Assembly: GCA_026989145.1 (NCBI GenBank)
Contig: JALSJU010000120.1
Location: 1 to 41,168 of the forward strand
Length of the DNA: 41,168 bases
Origin: Thiotrichaceae bacterium
GTDB lineage: Bacteria > Pseudomonadota > Gammaproteobacteria > Thiotrichales > Thiotrichaceae
Direction of reading: 5' to 3'
In this document: positions 15,943 through 24,030 of the stretch, piece by piece
How positions within the stretch are numbered: the stretch's first letter is position 1
Layout of the letters: each line of letters opens with the position of its first letter
Position numbers and translations under genes: made by a program
The notes under the pieces: generated by a model
Databases searched by the model: none
What the model saw: only the letters and a program-made list of their open reading frames with translations
What the model was told of the DNA's origin: nothing

Positions 15943-16515
15943 CTAAGACAGTGCTTTATTGAGCTGTGCAAAGCTTTCGGCACGTTGACTAGCAGAAATT
16001 TCTACGCCCAATGAACGAGAAACTTGCGAGGATGAAATCAAACCACGAATATTGGTATTATTACCATTTTTCTCTATAACGAGCATGTGATGGCGTCGAG
16101 AATGGCGACAAACTTCGATAATATCACCTACTGTGGCGGCTTGAATTTTTGCAAGTTCAATGCCTTCAAGCTTCCCAATGGGTGTCATAATATCACGTGC
16201 TTCGATATCATTACGTGTGCCACCATGAATTTGTATGTGTAAGAGAGGTTTTTCACCTAAAAGGTCAAATGAGGTTAAAAGCCCCACCATCTTCTGGGCG
16301 TCATCATGAACAAATAGCAAGCGCACACCAGCAGAAACCATCTTTTCATGTATATCTTCTAAACTTGCACTGGCACTAACTTGAAATGGCTTTACATGGC
16401 TAAAGTCGGTCATGACCATAACAGCAGGAGAGCTTTCTGAAATTTTCTCATTACTATCGCCAGATGAGATGCTGACATCGCCACTAATTATTTCAGGTGT
16501 TAGATTGGTACTCAT
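15943..16515 (-). CDS. CBS-domain protein
   Basis: Protein of 190 aa consisting mainly of a tandem pair of CBS domains (about residues 38-100 and 108-180), a Bateman module that usually binds adenosyl nucleotides and regulates a partner. The first domain shows FVHDD...VGLLTSFDLLG and the second ARDIMTP and RRHHMLVIE. No catalytic or DNA-binding domain is attached, so it would act on another protein. The N-terminal 35 residues are S-rich and probably flexible. It diverges from the ABC-F gene across a 261-base gap. Confidence 0.85.
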   Translation of the reverse strand: MSTNLTPEIISGDVSISSGDSNEKISESSPAVMVMTDFSHVKPFQVSASASLEDIHEKMVSAGVRLLFVHDDAQKMVGLLTSFDLLGEKPLLHIQIHGGTRNDIEARDIMTPIGKLEGIELAKIQAATVGDIIEVCRHSRRHHMLVIEKNGNNTNIRGLISSSQVSRSLGVEISASQRAESFAQLNKALS

Positions 16516-16776
16516 AAATATTATCCTCTTTTGCGGTTAGAATTTTTATCATACTCTTTCAGCCACGAAGTACACATTCTGATTTTTATCACTAGTATAG
16601 ATAAATATTATGTTAGCCAATACTAATGTAATGATGAAGTTTGTTTGCCAACAGTCATATTGTATGTTTTTATTACAATTTTGTGAGACATTTGCGTGAA
16701 AGTTAGGTGAAAGAAAAACTAAAGTATTATTCGGTATTCTTTCGCGAAAAAGTCTCTTTATTATAGATGCAACGCC

Positions 16777-18684
16777 ATGATTGTTCTTTCTGATGTCACG
16801 CTACGCCGCGGTTCACAAAAGCTATTATCTGATGTAAATATAAGTATCCACCCAGGCTATAAAGTGGGTCTTACGGGTGCGAATGGTACCGGTAAGTCGA
16901 GCTTGTTTGCAATGTTATTGGGCTTACTGGGCCAAGATGAGGGGAATTTAAGTATTCCGCCAAACTGGGCTGTTGCGCATGTTGCACAAGAAACACCTTC
17001 TTCAGAAATTAGTGCTTTAGACTATGTACTGCAGGGTGATACTGAATACATTGAACTGCATAAAAAGCTACTAACGGCTGAGGGTGCGTTGTTGGGGGAG
17101 TTGCACGCACAGTTAGATGCTATTGATGGTTATACCACTGAGAGCAGGGCGGCAACGTTATTACATGGCTTGGGCTATAGTAATGAACAAATTAATAACC
17201 CAGTAAATAGTTTTTCAGGCGGCTGGCGGATGCGTTTGAATTTGGCGCAAGCATTGATGTGCCGGTCAGATTTATTATTGTTGGATGAGCCAACGAATCA
17301 TCTTGATTTGGACGCAGTTATTTGGTTGCAAGACTGGTTGATTAAATATGCAGGGACATTGATTTTAATCTCTCATGACCGTGAGTTTTTAGATGCTGTG
17401 GTTCGACACATTGCACATATTGAACACACCAAGCTTACACTCTATGCTGGAAATTATTCATCGTTCGAAAAAGTACGTGCTGAGCGTTTGGCACAACAAC
17501 AAAGCGCTTTTGAAAAGCAACAACGTGAGCGCGCCCATATGCAGGCTTATGTCGACCGCTTTCGAGCACAAGCAACTAAGGCAAAGCAAGCACAAAGTCG
17601 TTTAAAAGCATTAGGTAGAATGGAAGAAATTTCAGCCGCGCAGATTGATTCACCCTTTAATTTTCAGTTTTTTGAGCCAGAAAAAATCCCAGAGCGTTTA
17701 CTCAATATTGTCGATGCCAGTATCGGTTATGGTGAGACGATAATCGTGAAGGGTTTAAAAATGCAGTTGTTGCCGGGGCAGCGAATGGGTTTAATTGGGC
17801 CAAATGGTGCAGGTAAGTCGACACTAATCAAATTCTTAGCGGGTGAGCTTGAATCACAATCGGGCGAATCATGGCAGGCACAAGATTTGAAAATTGGCTA
17901 TTTTGCCCAACATCAGTTGGAGCAGTTGAATCCAGAGCTTACGGCTTTAGAGCAATTACGCGATCTTGATAATCTGCAAGAGAATAAAGCGCGCGAACAG
18001 GATTTACGGAATTACTTAGGTGGGTTTGGTTTTAAAGGTGAGCGTGTAGATGAGCCGATTGCACCTTTCTCAGGGGGCGAAAAAGCACGTTTAGTGTTGG
18101 CTCTTTTAGTGTACCAAAAACCAAATTTATTATTGTTAGATGAGCCTACCAATCATTTAGATTTACAAATGAGGCATGCGCTAAGTGTGGCTTTACAAGG
18201 TTTTTCAGGTGCTATGGTGATTGTATCTCATGATCGTCACTTATTAAAAACCGTTACTGATGAGTTAGTCATAGTGCATGATGGTAAAGCTGAGGCTTTT
18301 AACGGTGACTTGGATGACTATGCTAAATATATATCTGACTTTATAAAAGATGAGGTAAGGCAAAATATCACTCTTAATGGTTCAGATATGTCAGGTAAAG
18401 TTTCTAAAAAAGAACAGCGGCAATTAGAGGCGGAGCGCAGAAAAAGATTACAACCATTACGTAATAAAATAAATAAGTTAGAAAAGCAACTTGACCAGTT
18501 TACTGAAGAGCAAGCAACGCTAGAATCTACATTAGCTGACTCTGATATTTACTTAGATGAAAATAAGGATAAATTAAAGCAAGTTTTACTGAATAAAAGC
18601 AAGTTAGATCAAAAATTAGTAGGCGTTGAATCCGAATGGATGGAGCTGAGTGAGCTCTACGAAAAAGGAGCTGTAAATGAATGA
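16777..18684 (+). CDS. yheS: ABC-F family ATPase YheS
   Basis: Tandem ATPase of the ABC-F translation-factor family, soluble and ribosome-associated rather than a transporter. Domain 1 has Walker A at 34-42 (GANGTGKSS) and a signature SGG at 147; domain 2 has Walker A at 341-349 (GPNGAGKST) and SGG near 432; both have LLLDEPTNHLDL Walker B segments. The linker (about 235-300) carries the charged P-site tRNA-interacting helices, and residues 530-635 form a charged C-terminal coiled coil. The 635-aa length matches E. coli YheS. The stop overlaps the start of a small membrane protein gene by eight bases, so the two are coupled. Confidence 0.9.
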   Translation: MIVLSDVTLRRGSQKLLSDVNISIHPGYKVGLTGANGTGKSSLFAMLLGLLGQDEGNLSIPPNWAVAHVAQETPSSEISALDYVLQGDTEYIELHKKLLTAEGALLGELHAQLDAIDGYTTESRAATLLHGLGYSNEQINNPVNSFSGGWRMRLNLAQALMCRSDLLLLDEPTNHLDLDAVIWLQDWLIKYAGTLILISHDREFLDAVVRHIAHIEHTKLTLYAGNYSSFEKVRAERLAQQQSAFEKQQRERAHMQAYVDRFRAQATKAKQAQSRLKALGRMEEISAAQIDSPFNFQFFEPEKIPERLLNIVDASIGYGETIIVKGLKMQLLPGQRMGLIGPNGAGKSTLIKFLAGELESQSGESWQAQDLKIGYFAQHQLEQLNPELTALEQLRDLDNLQENKAREQDLRNYLGGFGFKGERVDEPIAPFSGGEKARLVLALLVYQKPNLLLLDEPTNHLDLQMRHALSVALQGFSGAMVIVSHDRHLLKTVTDELVIVHDGKAEAFNGDLDDYAKYISDFIKDEVRQNITLNGSDMSGKVSKKEQRQLEAERRKRLQPLRNKINKLEKQLDQFTEEQATLESTLADSDIYLDENKDKLKQVLLNKSKLDQKLVGVESEWMELSELYEKGAVNE

Positions 18685-18883
18685 AGTGACATTATTGTGG
18701 AGTGTATTGTTTGGTGGAATTGGTGTAGGTTTCTTTAGTTATGGGCGCAAACAAAAATCAATTGTACCGCTATTAACGGGTATCGCGCTTTTTGTTTTTC
18801 CTTACTTTATTTCCAATACAACCTTACTGGTCTTTGTAGGAATTTTCCTTATGCTTGTCCCTTACTTGGTAACATTTTTTTAA
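18677..18883 (+). CDS. Small two- to three-helix membrane protein
   Basis: Hydrophobic protein of 68 aa with predicted membrane segments at about 6-22, 30-45 and 48-66, and a positively charged loop (GRKQK) between the first two, which fits a cytoplasmic loop. AAGGAG lies at a good distance before the ATG, inside the end of yheS, and the genes overlap by eight bases. Similar short proteins occur in gammaproteobacteria, sometimes labelled amino-acid transport protein without evidence. I cannot assign a function. Confidence 0.75.
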   Translation: MNEVTLLWSVLFGGIGVGFFSYGRKQKSIVPLLTGIALFVFPYFISNTTLLVFVGIFLMLVPYLVTFF

Positions 18884-19021
18884 GGGTTCTAAATGTTGTT
18901 TGAAGTCGTTGAATTAGATTTACCTGTTCTTATGTAATTCCTGCTTGTATGAACTAAGCTTAAGCTATTATGGTTTGAAGTTCACTTTCTTAGGAGGGTC
19001 AGTCTTTTACTTTAGGGTTGA

Positions 19022-19182
19022 CCAAAATCCACACTTAGAAACACGAATACAACACAAGTATTTGATTCCATAGCATACCCAATAAATGCCCGCTTAACCT
19101 ACGAGTGAAGCTAAGATTTATTGAATACACTATGAAACCAATTACATGCACTTTATTTCGCTTTTCTAAGTGCAGATTGGGG
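19022..19182 (-). ncRNA. Long foldback, candidate structured RNA or MITE
   Basis: The left arm 19022-19087 aligns with the reverse complement of 19116-19182 with one gap; well-conserved blocks are CACTTAGAAA, CATAG and CAATAAAT. Nine transition differences between arms can be counted, and all nine are in the direction (C against T, or A against G) that gives G·U pairs if the minus strand is transcribed; none is in the opposite direction. The central 28 bases include a further GCTT/AAGC pairing (19092-19095 with 19108-19111). This suggests selection for a minus-strand RNA fold. A decayed MITE is the alternative. No promoter on the minus strand was established. Confidence 0.4.
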
Positions 19183-19231
19183 TTGAACTTGGTTTAGACA
19201 AGCCTGTCGAAAAAATATATCAGTATTCTTT

Positions 19232-19239
19232 GCTATAAT
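19232..19239 (+). promoter_or_regulatory. Extended -10 promoter
   Basis: The sequence TGCTATAAT (19231-19239) is an extended -10 with a perfect TATAAT hexamer at 19234-19239. No clear -35 is seen. It lies about 49 bases before the ATG of the Rap1a-like gene, and may also serve nhaA. Confidence 0.6.
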
Positions 19240-19287
19240 TTACCTATTAGCATGCTATTTTTGTTTATAAACCGCCTAGGAGAAATT

Positions 19288-19755
19288 ATGAAAAATAACA
19301 GCGTCTTTTTTATTGTTATCGCTTTAAGCTTAGTGCTTATCTCTAACAAAACCGATGCAATAGAGCCTTTATCAACAAAAGAGTTAGCTTTGCACTGTTC
19401 TTCTTATGCAAGTGAGCCAAAGGGTGTTGATGCAGCTTTTTGCGTTAGATATATTCAGGGATTCATCGATGGAGCTGTGGCGACTGATGATAAAGTTCTT
19501 GAGAATGCATTGGATAATCTCAATAGTAGAGAAACATTCTCTGAACGTGCTATTCGCCTTAGAAAGGCACGTCGAATTTCAAATAGTCCTACCTACTATG
19601 CAGATTTTTGTTTAGGTTCGAGTGAGCCTTTAAAAGTGATCGTTGAGAAAATAATTAGTCGTTTTAGTCAGCGTAAGTTTAACTCTAAAAATGTTCCTGC
19701 CCGTGAAGCTGTCTATCAGATTTTACGAAATGAATACCCTTGCTCAATAAACTAA
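19288..19755 (+). CDS. Rap1a/Tai-like secreted protein
   Basis: Predicted exported protein of 155 aa. The frame opens at 19252, but AGGAGA before ATG 19288 and the signal peptide directly after it (residues 1-24, ending TDA) fix the start at 19288. The mature part has four to five cysteines and the pattern C..YI.GF.DG followed later by F.CLG, which matches the Rap1a/Tai domain. That fold includes immunity proteins for type VI secretion effectors but also many proteins of unknown role, and no effector or T6SS gene is near, so immunity should not be assumed. It lies 26 bases before nhaA and is probably cotranscribed. Confidence 0.75.
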   Translation: MKNNSVFFIVIALSLVLISNKTDAIEPLSTKELALHCSSYASEPKGVDAAFCVRYIQGFIDGAVATDDKVLENALDNLNSRETFSERAIRLRKARRISNSPTYYADFCLGSSEPLKVIVEKIISRFSQRKFNSKNVPAREAVYQILRNEYPCSIN

Positions 19756-19781
19756 AATTATTAGAGAGTTAAACGTTTTAT

Positions 19782-20966
19782 ATGAAAATAAGTACGATCC
19801 ACACTTTCTTACAAAGAGAGTCGTCGGCAGGCATACTATTAATATTTATTACTCTTTTTGCATTAATCTTGCAAAATAGTGGTTTATCAGAAGCTTACAA
19901 TAGCTTTTTACATACGCATGTGGAAATTCGTTTTGGGAAGCTTCAAATCGCAAAGCCGCTACTACTTTGGGTTAATGATGGTTTAATGGCTGTGTTCTTT
20001 TTTCTTATTGGTTTAGAAGTAAAAAGAGAGGTATTAGAAGGACAGCTTTCTTCGTTAAGCCAAATTGCCTTGCCTGGAATAGCCGCGATAGGTGGTATGG
20101 CTGTTCCTGCATTATTTTTTGTCGCATTAAATCAAGGAGATCTTTTTGCGTTGCAGGGCTGGGCAATACCAACGGCTACTGATATCGCATTTGCTTTGGG
20201 TGTTTTATCACTTTTGGGTAAGAGGGCGCCTTTATCTTTAAAGATATTTTTATTAGCGCTAGCTATTATTGATGATTTAGGGGCAATTATTATCATTGCG
20301 CTATTTTATACAACAGATTTGTCGGCTATTTCAATTGTTGTTGCATCCGTAACATTGGTGGTTTTGTTTCTATTAAATAGATTTGGCGTGGCCACTAAAG
20401 CGCCTTACATTGTTCTTGGTATAATTCTTTGGGTGAGTGTTCTTAAGTCAGGTGTACATGCAACATTAGCTGGTGTTGCTCTCGCTTTCATGATTCCCCT
20501 TTACTCAAGAGATGCTTCAAGCAAGAGATTTTCCATGAGCAAAGAAATGGAGCATGGTTTACATTATTGGGTTGCTTTTATGATTTTACCGTTATTTGCT
20601 TTTGTAAATGCCGGTGTGGATTTAAGAGGAATTTCATTAGGTGAAATGTTTAACCCAGTGCCTATGGGGATCATGTTAGGTTTATTTCTGGGTAAGCAGA
20701 TCGGCGTTTTTGGCTTTAGTTGGGTGGCGATTAAGTTAGGCTTGGCGAAGATGCCAGAGGGAGCAACTTGGACCCAATTATACGGTGTGTCTGTTTTAAC
20801 AGGTATTGGTTTTACAATGAGTTTGTTTGTAGACTCGTTGGCTTACAATGATACTGAGCTTTTTCAGTACACTGATAAACTTGCCATTTTGTTAGGTTCC
20901 TTTCTATCTGGATTACTTGGTTACCTTGTATTGAGGTTTTCAAAGGAATCAAAGAATTCTAGCTGA
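19782..20966 (+). CDS. nhaA: Na+/H+ antiporter NhaA
   Basis: Inner-membrane electrogenic antiporter that exports one Na+ for two H+. The 394-aa length fits the family. The catalytic aspartate pair is D164-D165 in LAIIDDLGAI, and the TATDIAFA motif (131-138) of the broken helix is intact. About 12 membrane helices are seen. E. coli-type N-terminal amphipathic segment is present (residues 1-14). Likely cotranscribed with the Rap1a-like gene. NhaA fits growth in saline or alkaline water. Regulators such as nhaR are absent from the window. Confidence 0.96.
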   Translation: MKISTIHTFLQRESSAGILLIFITLFALILQNSGLSEAYNSFLHTHVEIRFGKLQIAKPLLLWVNDGLMAVFFFLIGLEVKREVLEGQLSSLSQIALPGIAAIGGMAVPALFFVALNQGDLFALQGWAIPTATDIAFALGVLSLLGKRAPLSLKIFLLALAIIDDLGAIIIIALFYTTDLSAISIVVASVTLVVLFLLNRFGVATKAPYIVLGIILWVSVLKSGVHATLAGVALAFMIPLYSRDASSKRFSMSKEMEHGLHYWVAFMILPLFAFVNAGVDLRGISLGEMFNPVPMGIMLGLFLGKQIGVFGFSWVAIKLGLAKMPEGATWTQLYGVSVLTGIGFTMSLFVDSLAYNDTELFQYTDKLAILLGSFLSGLLGYLVLRFSKESKNSS

Positions 20967-21062
20967 GGGTAGTCATTTTATCTCATATGGTTGTATTCTA
21001 TTTCTTAGATAGAAAACACTATGTATGATAGTACAAGCCTCTGATTTTATAGAACATCGGAA

Positions 21063-21109
21063 ACACTCAATTACACAAAAGCATAATTGAGTGTAGTAGT
21101 GCTCACTAC
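21063..21109. repeat. Two adjacent perfect hairpins downstream of nhaA
   Basis: ACACTCAATTA (21063-21073) pairs perfectly with TAATTGAGTGT (21084-21094) across a ten-base loop. One base later GTAGTG (21096-21101) and CACTAC (21104-21109) form a near-palindrome with a two-base centre. The first could protect or end the nhaA transcript; the second looks more like a protein-binding dyad. Confidence 0.6.
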
Positions 21110-21315
21110 AGCTAGGGGTGAAATTGGGCTTATCGTTGTTCAAATGGTCAATACAAACCCTGTATAGCTTTTCAAAAATCCTATGAAACCAAAGAGTCTT
21201 GCTATTTGATTCGTGTTCCTACATGGGATTAGGGTGTATTGTTACTTTTTATATAAGCGTAACTGATGAGTCAATGAGTTTAGATCAGTTTATCGCTTAA
21301 TACCTTGTATTCACA

Positions 21316-21347
21316 CTTGTTTTTCGGAACTTTCCCCCCAATATGAT
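21316..21347 (+). promoter_or_regulatory. Promoter for the Bax-inhibitor-1 gene, heat-shock-like
   Basis: TATGAT at 21342-21347 would serve as a sigma-70 -10 box. Overlapping it, CTTGTT (21316-21321), a 14-base spacer, and CCCCAATAT (21336-21344) resemble a sigma-32 promoter (CTTGAA, then CCCCAT-T). AGGAGG lies just before the ATG downstream. Confidence 0.4.
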
Positions 21348-21396
21348 AGACTAAGTAAGTAACCTTATTTTAATAATATAATTTTAGGAGGCTCAA

Positions 21397-22113
21397 ATGA
21401 GTCAGTTGGATATTGGTACAGGAAAAATAGTTGCAAACGCAGCAGAGAGTGAGCGTGCAAGTTTTATTAAGCGTACTTACGTACATTTAGCCGGTGCGAT
21501 AGCCGCATTTGCAGTGGTTGAAACGTTATTACTGCAGTCTGGTGTTGCAGATTCTTTTATGCAAATGTTATCTGGGTCGAAGTGGAGTTGGTTAATCGTA
21601 CTTGGTGCATTTATGTTGGTCTCTACGGTTGCTAATAATTGGGCTCACTCGGGTATTTCACGTGAAAAACAATACATGGGTTTAGGTCTGTTTGTTTTAG
21701 CGGAAGCAATCATCTTTATGCCATTAATCTATATGGCATTAGCGCGTGACCCAAGTGGCACATTGTTGCAAAATGCTGCAGTGGTAACCGCGGCTCTCGT
21801 TGGCGGTTTAACGTTTACAGCATTTTCTACCAAAATTAACTTCTCCTTTATGGGGCGTTTTTTAATGATTGGTGGTTTTATCGCTATGGGAATGATTGTG
21901 GCAAGTATGCTATTTGGTTTCTCACTGGGACTTTGGTTTTCTGGAGCGATGATTTTGTTTGCAGCGGGTTCAGTACTTTACAGTACATCAAATATCATTC
22001 ATGAGTATCATACCGAGCAACACGTAGCAGCTTCGCTATCATTATTCTCAAGTGTTGGATTATTATTCTGGTATATCCTTCAGTTTATGATGAGTATGGG
22101 GGGGGATGACTAG
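21397..22113 (+). CDS. Bax inhibitor-1/YccA family membrane protein
   Basis: Multi-spanning inner-membrane protein of 238 aa with about seven helices, of the BI-1/YccA (TMBIM) family. Members include YccA, a substrate and modulator of the FtsH protease, and BsYetJ, a pH-sensitive calcium leak. The family signature is seen near the N-terminus (F....Y.H..GA) and the end of the domain (NIIHEYHTEQH..A). AGGAGG precedes the ATG. The gene stands alone between a gene-free stretch and a strong bidirectional terminator. Confidence 0.88.
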   Translation: MSQLDIGTGKIVANAAESERASFIKRTYVHLAGAIAAFAVVETLLLQSGVADSFMQMLSGSKWSWLIVLGAFMLVSTVANNWAHSGISREKQYMGLGLFVLAEAIIFMPLIYMALARDPSGTLLQNAAVVTAALVGGLTFTAFSTKINFSFMGRFLMIGGFIAMGMIVASMLFGFSLGLWFSGAMILFAAGSVLYSTSNIIHEYHTEQHVAASLSLFSSVGLLFWYILQFMMSMGGDD

Positions 22114-22128
22114 TATTCATTGATTTAG

Positions 22129-22176
22129 CCAGACACAAAAAAGCCCGAGTCATAGCCCGGGCTTTTTTGTGTCTGG
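22129..22176. terminator. Bidirectional rho-independent terminator
   Basis: A perfect 19-bp stem (22129-22147 with 22158-22176) encloses a ten-base loop; the stem has a GC-rich inner part and A6/T6 runs on its outer side, so it can terminate both the BI-1 gene (+) and fabA (-). Confidence 0.93.
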
Positions 22177-22193
22177 TATTTTCTGAGTCTATT

Positions 22194-22712
22194 TTAAAAG
22201 TCTTCTGTAGAAGTGAATAGCCCAACCTTTAAGTCTGTGGCAGAATAAATCTCTTTCCCGTCAACTTCCATAGTGGCATTACCTACGCCCATTACTAGTT
22301 TGCGCTGTATTAGTCGTGATATTTCAATTTTGTAAGTGACTTTTTTTGCTGTTGGTAGAACTTGCCCAAAGAACTTAACTTCGCCAGCACCGAGAGCGCG
22401 CCCACGTCCAGGATTGCCAAGCCAACCTAGATAAAACCCAATGAGTTGCCACATAGCATCCAGGCCTAAACAGCCAGGCATAACTGGGTCGGTAGGGAAA
22501 TGACAGTCAAAAAACCAAAGATCGGGCTTAATATCTAGCTCGGCAATCATTAGTCCCTTGCCAAACTCCCCACCTTCAGCATCAATTTTAATTACACGAT
22601 CCATCATTAGCATGGGTGGAATAGGCAGGCGAGCATTACCTTCGCCAAAGAGTTCGCCATTACCGCATTGGATTAATTCTTCGTAAGTGAAGGAGCTTTT
22701 TCTTTCTGTCAT
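22194..22712 (-). CDS. fabA: 3-hydroxydecanoyl-[ACP] dehydratase/isomerase FabA
   Basis: Hot-dog-fold enzyme that dehydrates 3-hydroxydecanoyl-ACP and isomerises trans-2- to cis-3-decenoyl-ACP, the branch point for unsaturated fatty acids. The active-site pair H71 ([11 protein letters not shown]) and D85 (GLDAMWQ) is intact; the 172-aa length equals that of E. coli. No fabB is next to it, although fabA-fabB pairing is frequent in gammaproteobacteria. It lies 29 bases after ubiA on the same strand and ends in a shared terminator, so ubiA and fabA may be cotranscribed. Confidence 0.96.
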   Translation of the reverse strand: MTERKSSFTYEELIQCGNGELFGEGNARLPIPPMLMMDRVIKIDAEGGEFGKGLMIAELDIKPDLWFFDCHFPTDPVMPGCLGLDAMWQLIGFYLGWLGNPGRGRALGAGEVKFFGQVLPTAKKVTYKIEISRLIQRKLVMGVGNATMEVDGKEIYSATDLKVGLFTSTEDF

Positions 22713-22741
22713 AAGTGTTCCCTTATTGAGCTTAATATTTG

Positions 22742-23614
22742 TTACAGTGGTTTTGATGTTACTAGAAAATCCAAGGCGATGCCGATAAAAATCACCATTC
22801 CGACCCAGTTATTGTTTAGAAAGGCGCGTAAACACTTTTCTGGTTGGCGATTTTTTGTCAAATAATATTGATAAGAAAAAAATACGATGGTGATTAAAAT
22901 ACTACTGTAAAAAATAATTCCACGTTGATTTAAAAAACCTACATAAGTTATTAAGCTGATGAAGAATAATTGTAAAAAAACATTGATTAAATTGTCATAA
23001 CGTCCAAACAGAATGGCAGTTGATTTTACGCCGATTTTTAAATCATCATCACGGTCGACCATACCATATTGGGTGTCGTAAGCGGTTGTCCAAGCCATTG
23101 CAGCTACAAAGAGCAACCAGGCATCAAGTGGTGGTGCTCGGTTGGTGATAGCGGTGTATGACATGGGGATAGCCCAAGCAAAGGCAGCACCAAGATGTAC
23201 CTGCGGAAAGTGGTGGTAGCGTTTCATAAAAGGGTAACTAGCAGCTAGAATTAATGCAACGATTGAAAGTAGTAGAGTATCTAGGTTTAATTGGGTGGCG
23301 AGCAAAAATGCAACTAGTGACAGCAGTGCAAATACGGCAAGTGCCTCATTAGCTGTGATTCTACCAGAGGTGATTGGGCGGTTTTTGGTGCGTGCAACAT
23401 GTAAGTCGATATTACGATCTGCATAATCATTGATTGCGCAACCTGCTGATCGCATTAAGCCTACACCTAGCGAAAAGATAATTAAAATTTTAAGGTCAGG
23501 CACGCCTTGTGCGGCAAACCATAGTGCCCATAAAGTCGGCCATAAAAGTAAATAAATGCCAATCGGACGGTTGAGTCTTATTAACTCCGCATAAAGTTTT
23601 AGCTTTTCTAGCAT
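22742..23614 (-). CDS. ubiA: 4-hydroxybenzoate polyprenyltransferase UbiA
   Basis: Membrane prenyltransferase that joins the polyprenyl tail to 4-hydroxybenzoate in ubiquinone synthesis. The two Asp-rich motifs that bind Mg-diphosphate are visible: NDYADRNID at 62-70 and [13 protein letters not shown] at 179-191. About eight to nine membrane helices; 290 aa is typical. The usual partner ubiC (chorismate lyase) is not adjacent; a ferredoxin gene precedes it by 14 bases and fabA follows. Confidence 0.96.
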   Translation of the reverse strand: MLEKLKLYAELIRLNRPIGIYLLLWPTLWALWFAAQGVPDLKILIIFSLGVGLMRSAGCAINDYADRNIDLHVARTKNRPITSGRITANEALAVFALLSLVAFLLATQLNLDTLLLSIVALILAASYPFMKRYHHFPQVHLGAAFAWAIPMSYTAITNRAPPLDAWLLFVAAMAWTTAYDTQYGMVDRDDDLKIGVKSTAILFGRYDNLINVFLQLFFISLITYVGFLNQRGIIFYSSILITIVFFSYQYYLTKNRQPEKCLRAFLNNNWVGMVIFIGIALDFLVTSKPL

Positions 23615-23628
23615 TGAATCAAGTTGCT

Positions 23629-23949
23629 TTATATTTGAGCATCAATAAGTAAGCGCTCGACCTTGTTGCCTTTAATCAGGTGCTCTTCAATAATTTCATC
23701 AATATCTTCTTTATCTACATAGGTATACCATGTTTCATCAGGGTAAACGACAATCACGGGGCCTAACTCGCAGCGGTTTAAACAACCTGCGGTGTTTACT
23801 CGTACCTCGCCAGAGCGAACTAAGCCTAATTCTTTGCTGCGCTGTTTCATGTAGTTTCTCATGTCAAGTGCCAGTGTGTTGCCACAGCATTGGCTGCCAT
23901 CTTTGCGTTGGTTGGTACAAAAGAACAGGTGGTTTTTATAATAAGACAT
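23629..23949 (-). CDS. Thioredoxin-like 2Fe-2S ferredoxin
   Basis: Small protein of 106 aa of the thioredoxin-like [2Fe-2S] ferredoxin family. Cysteines C11, C21 or C22, C56 and C60 give the C-x(9-10)-C...C-x3-C cluster pattern, with the G-C-x3-C-E-L-G-P turn typical of the family. The physiological partner is unknown; relatives are found in diverse bacteria, including nitrogen fixers. It is upstream of ubiA in the same direction with a 14-base gap, so the protein might be co-expressed with ubiquinone synthesis. The upstream gene is divergent. Confidence 0.9.
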   Translation of the reverse strand: MSYYKNHLFFCTNQRKDGSQCCGNTLALDMRNYMKQRSKELGLVRSGEVRVNTAGCLNRCELGPVIVVYPDETWYTYVDKEDIDEIIEEHLIKGNKVERLLIDAQI

Positions 23950-24030
23950 AGTTTTTATTAGCGGTTGATATTGGAGTGATCTAAAAGTTATGCGATTATG
24001 CCTTATTTTTTTGAAGTGAGAAATGTGAAT

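Larger units (their letters stand above)
18884..19287. other. Gene-free stretch with a large foldback
   Basis: No credible gene is seen. The middle (19022-19182) is a long imperfect inverted repeat, described separately. The end carries an extended -10 promoter at 19232-19239 for the next gene. The first 130 bases are featureless apart from A/T-rich composition. Confidence 0.7.
20967..21396. other. Gene-free stretch with hairpins
   Basis: No credible gene is seen. It contains two adjacent hairpins (21063-21109), a looser foldback around CAATACA...TGTATTG (about 21151-21242), and a promoter candidate at 21316-21347 for the next gene. No T-run terminator for nhaA was found. Confidence 0.65.

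Noticed and set aside
19288-19755. Rap1a-like protein considered as a type VI secretion immunity protein
   Set aside because: No effector or T6SS gene in the window; the fold is not specific to immunity.
19060-21220. Two short words (CTATGAAACCAA and TATTTGATTC) shared by the gene-free stretches on either side of the Rap1a-like gene and nhaA, considered as traces of flanking copies of one mobile element
   Set aside because: Order differs between the two places and the sequence around the words does not align, so chance is likely.
23629-23949. 2Fe-2S ferredoxin considered as the redox partner of the P450
   Set aside because: It is of the thioredoxin-like type, is 8 kb away and is grouped with ubiA, not with the P450.
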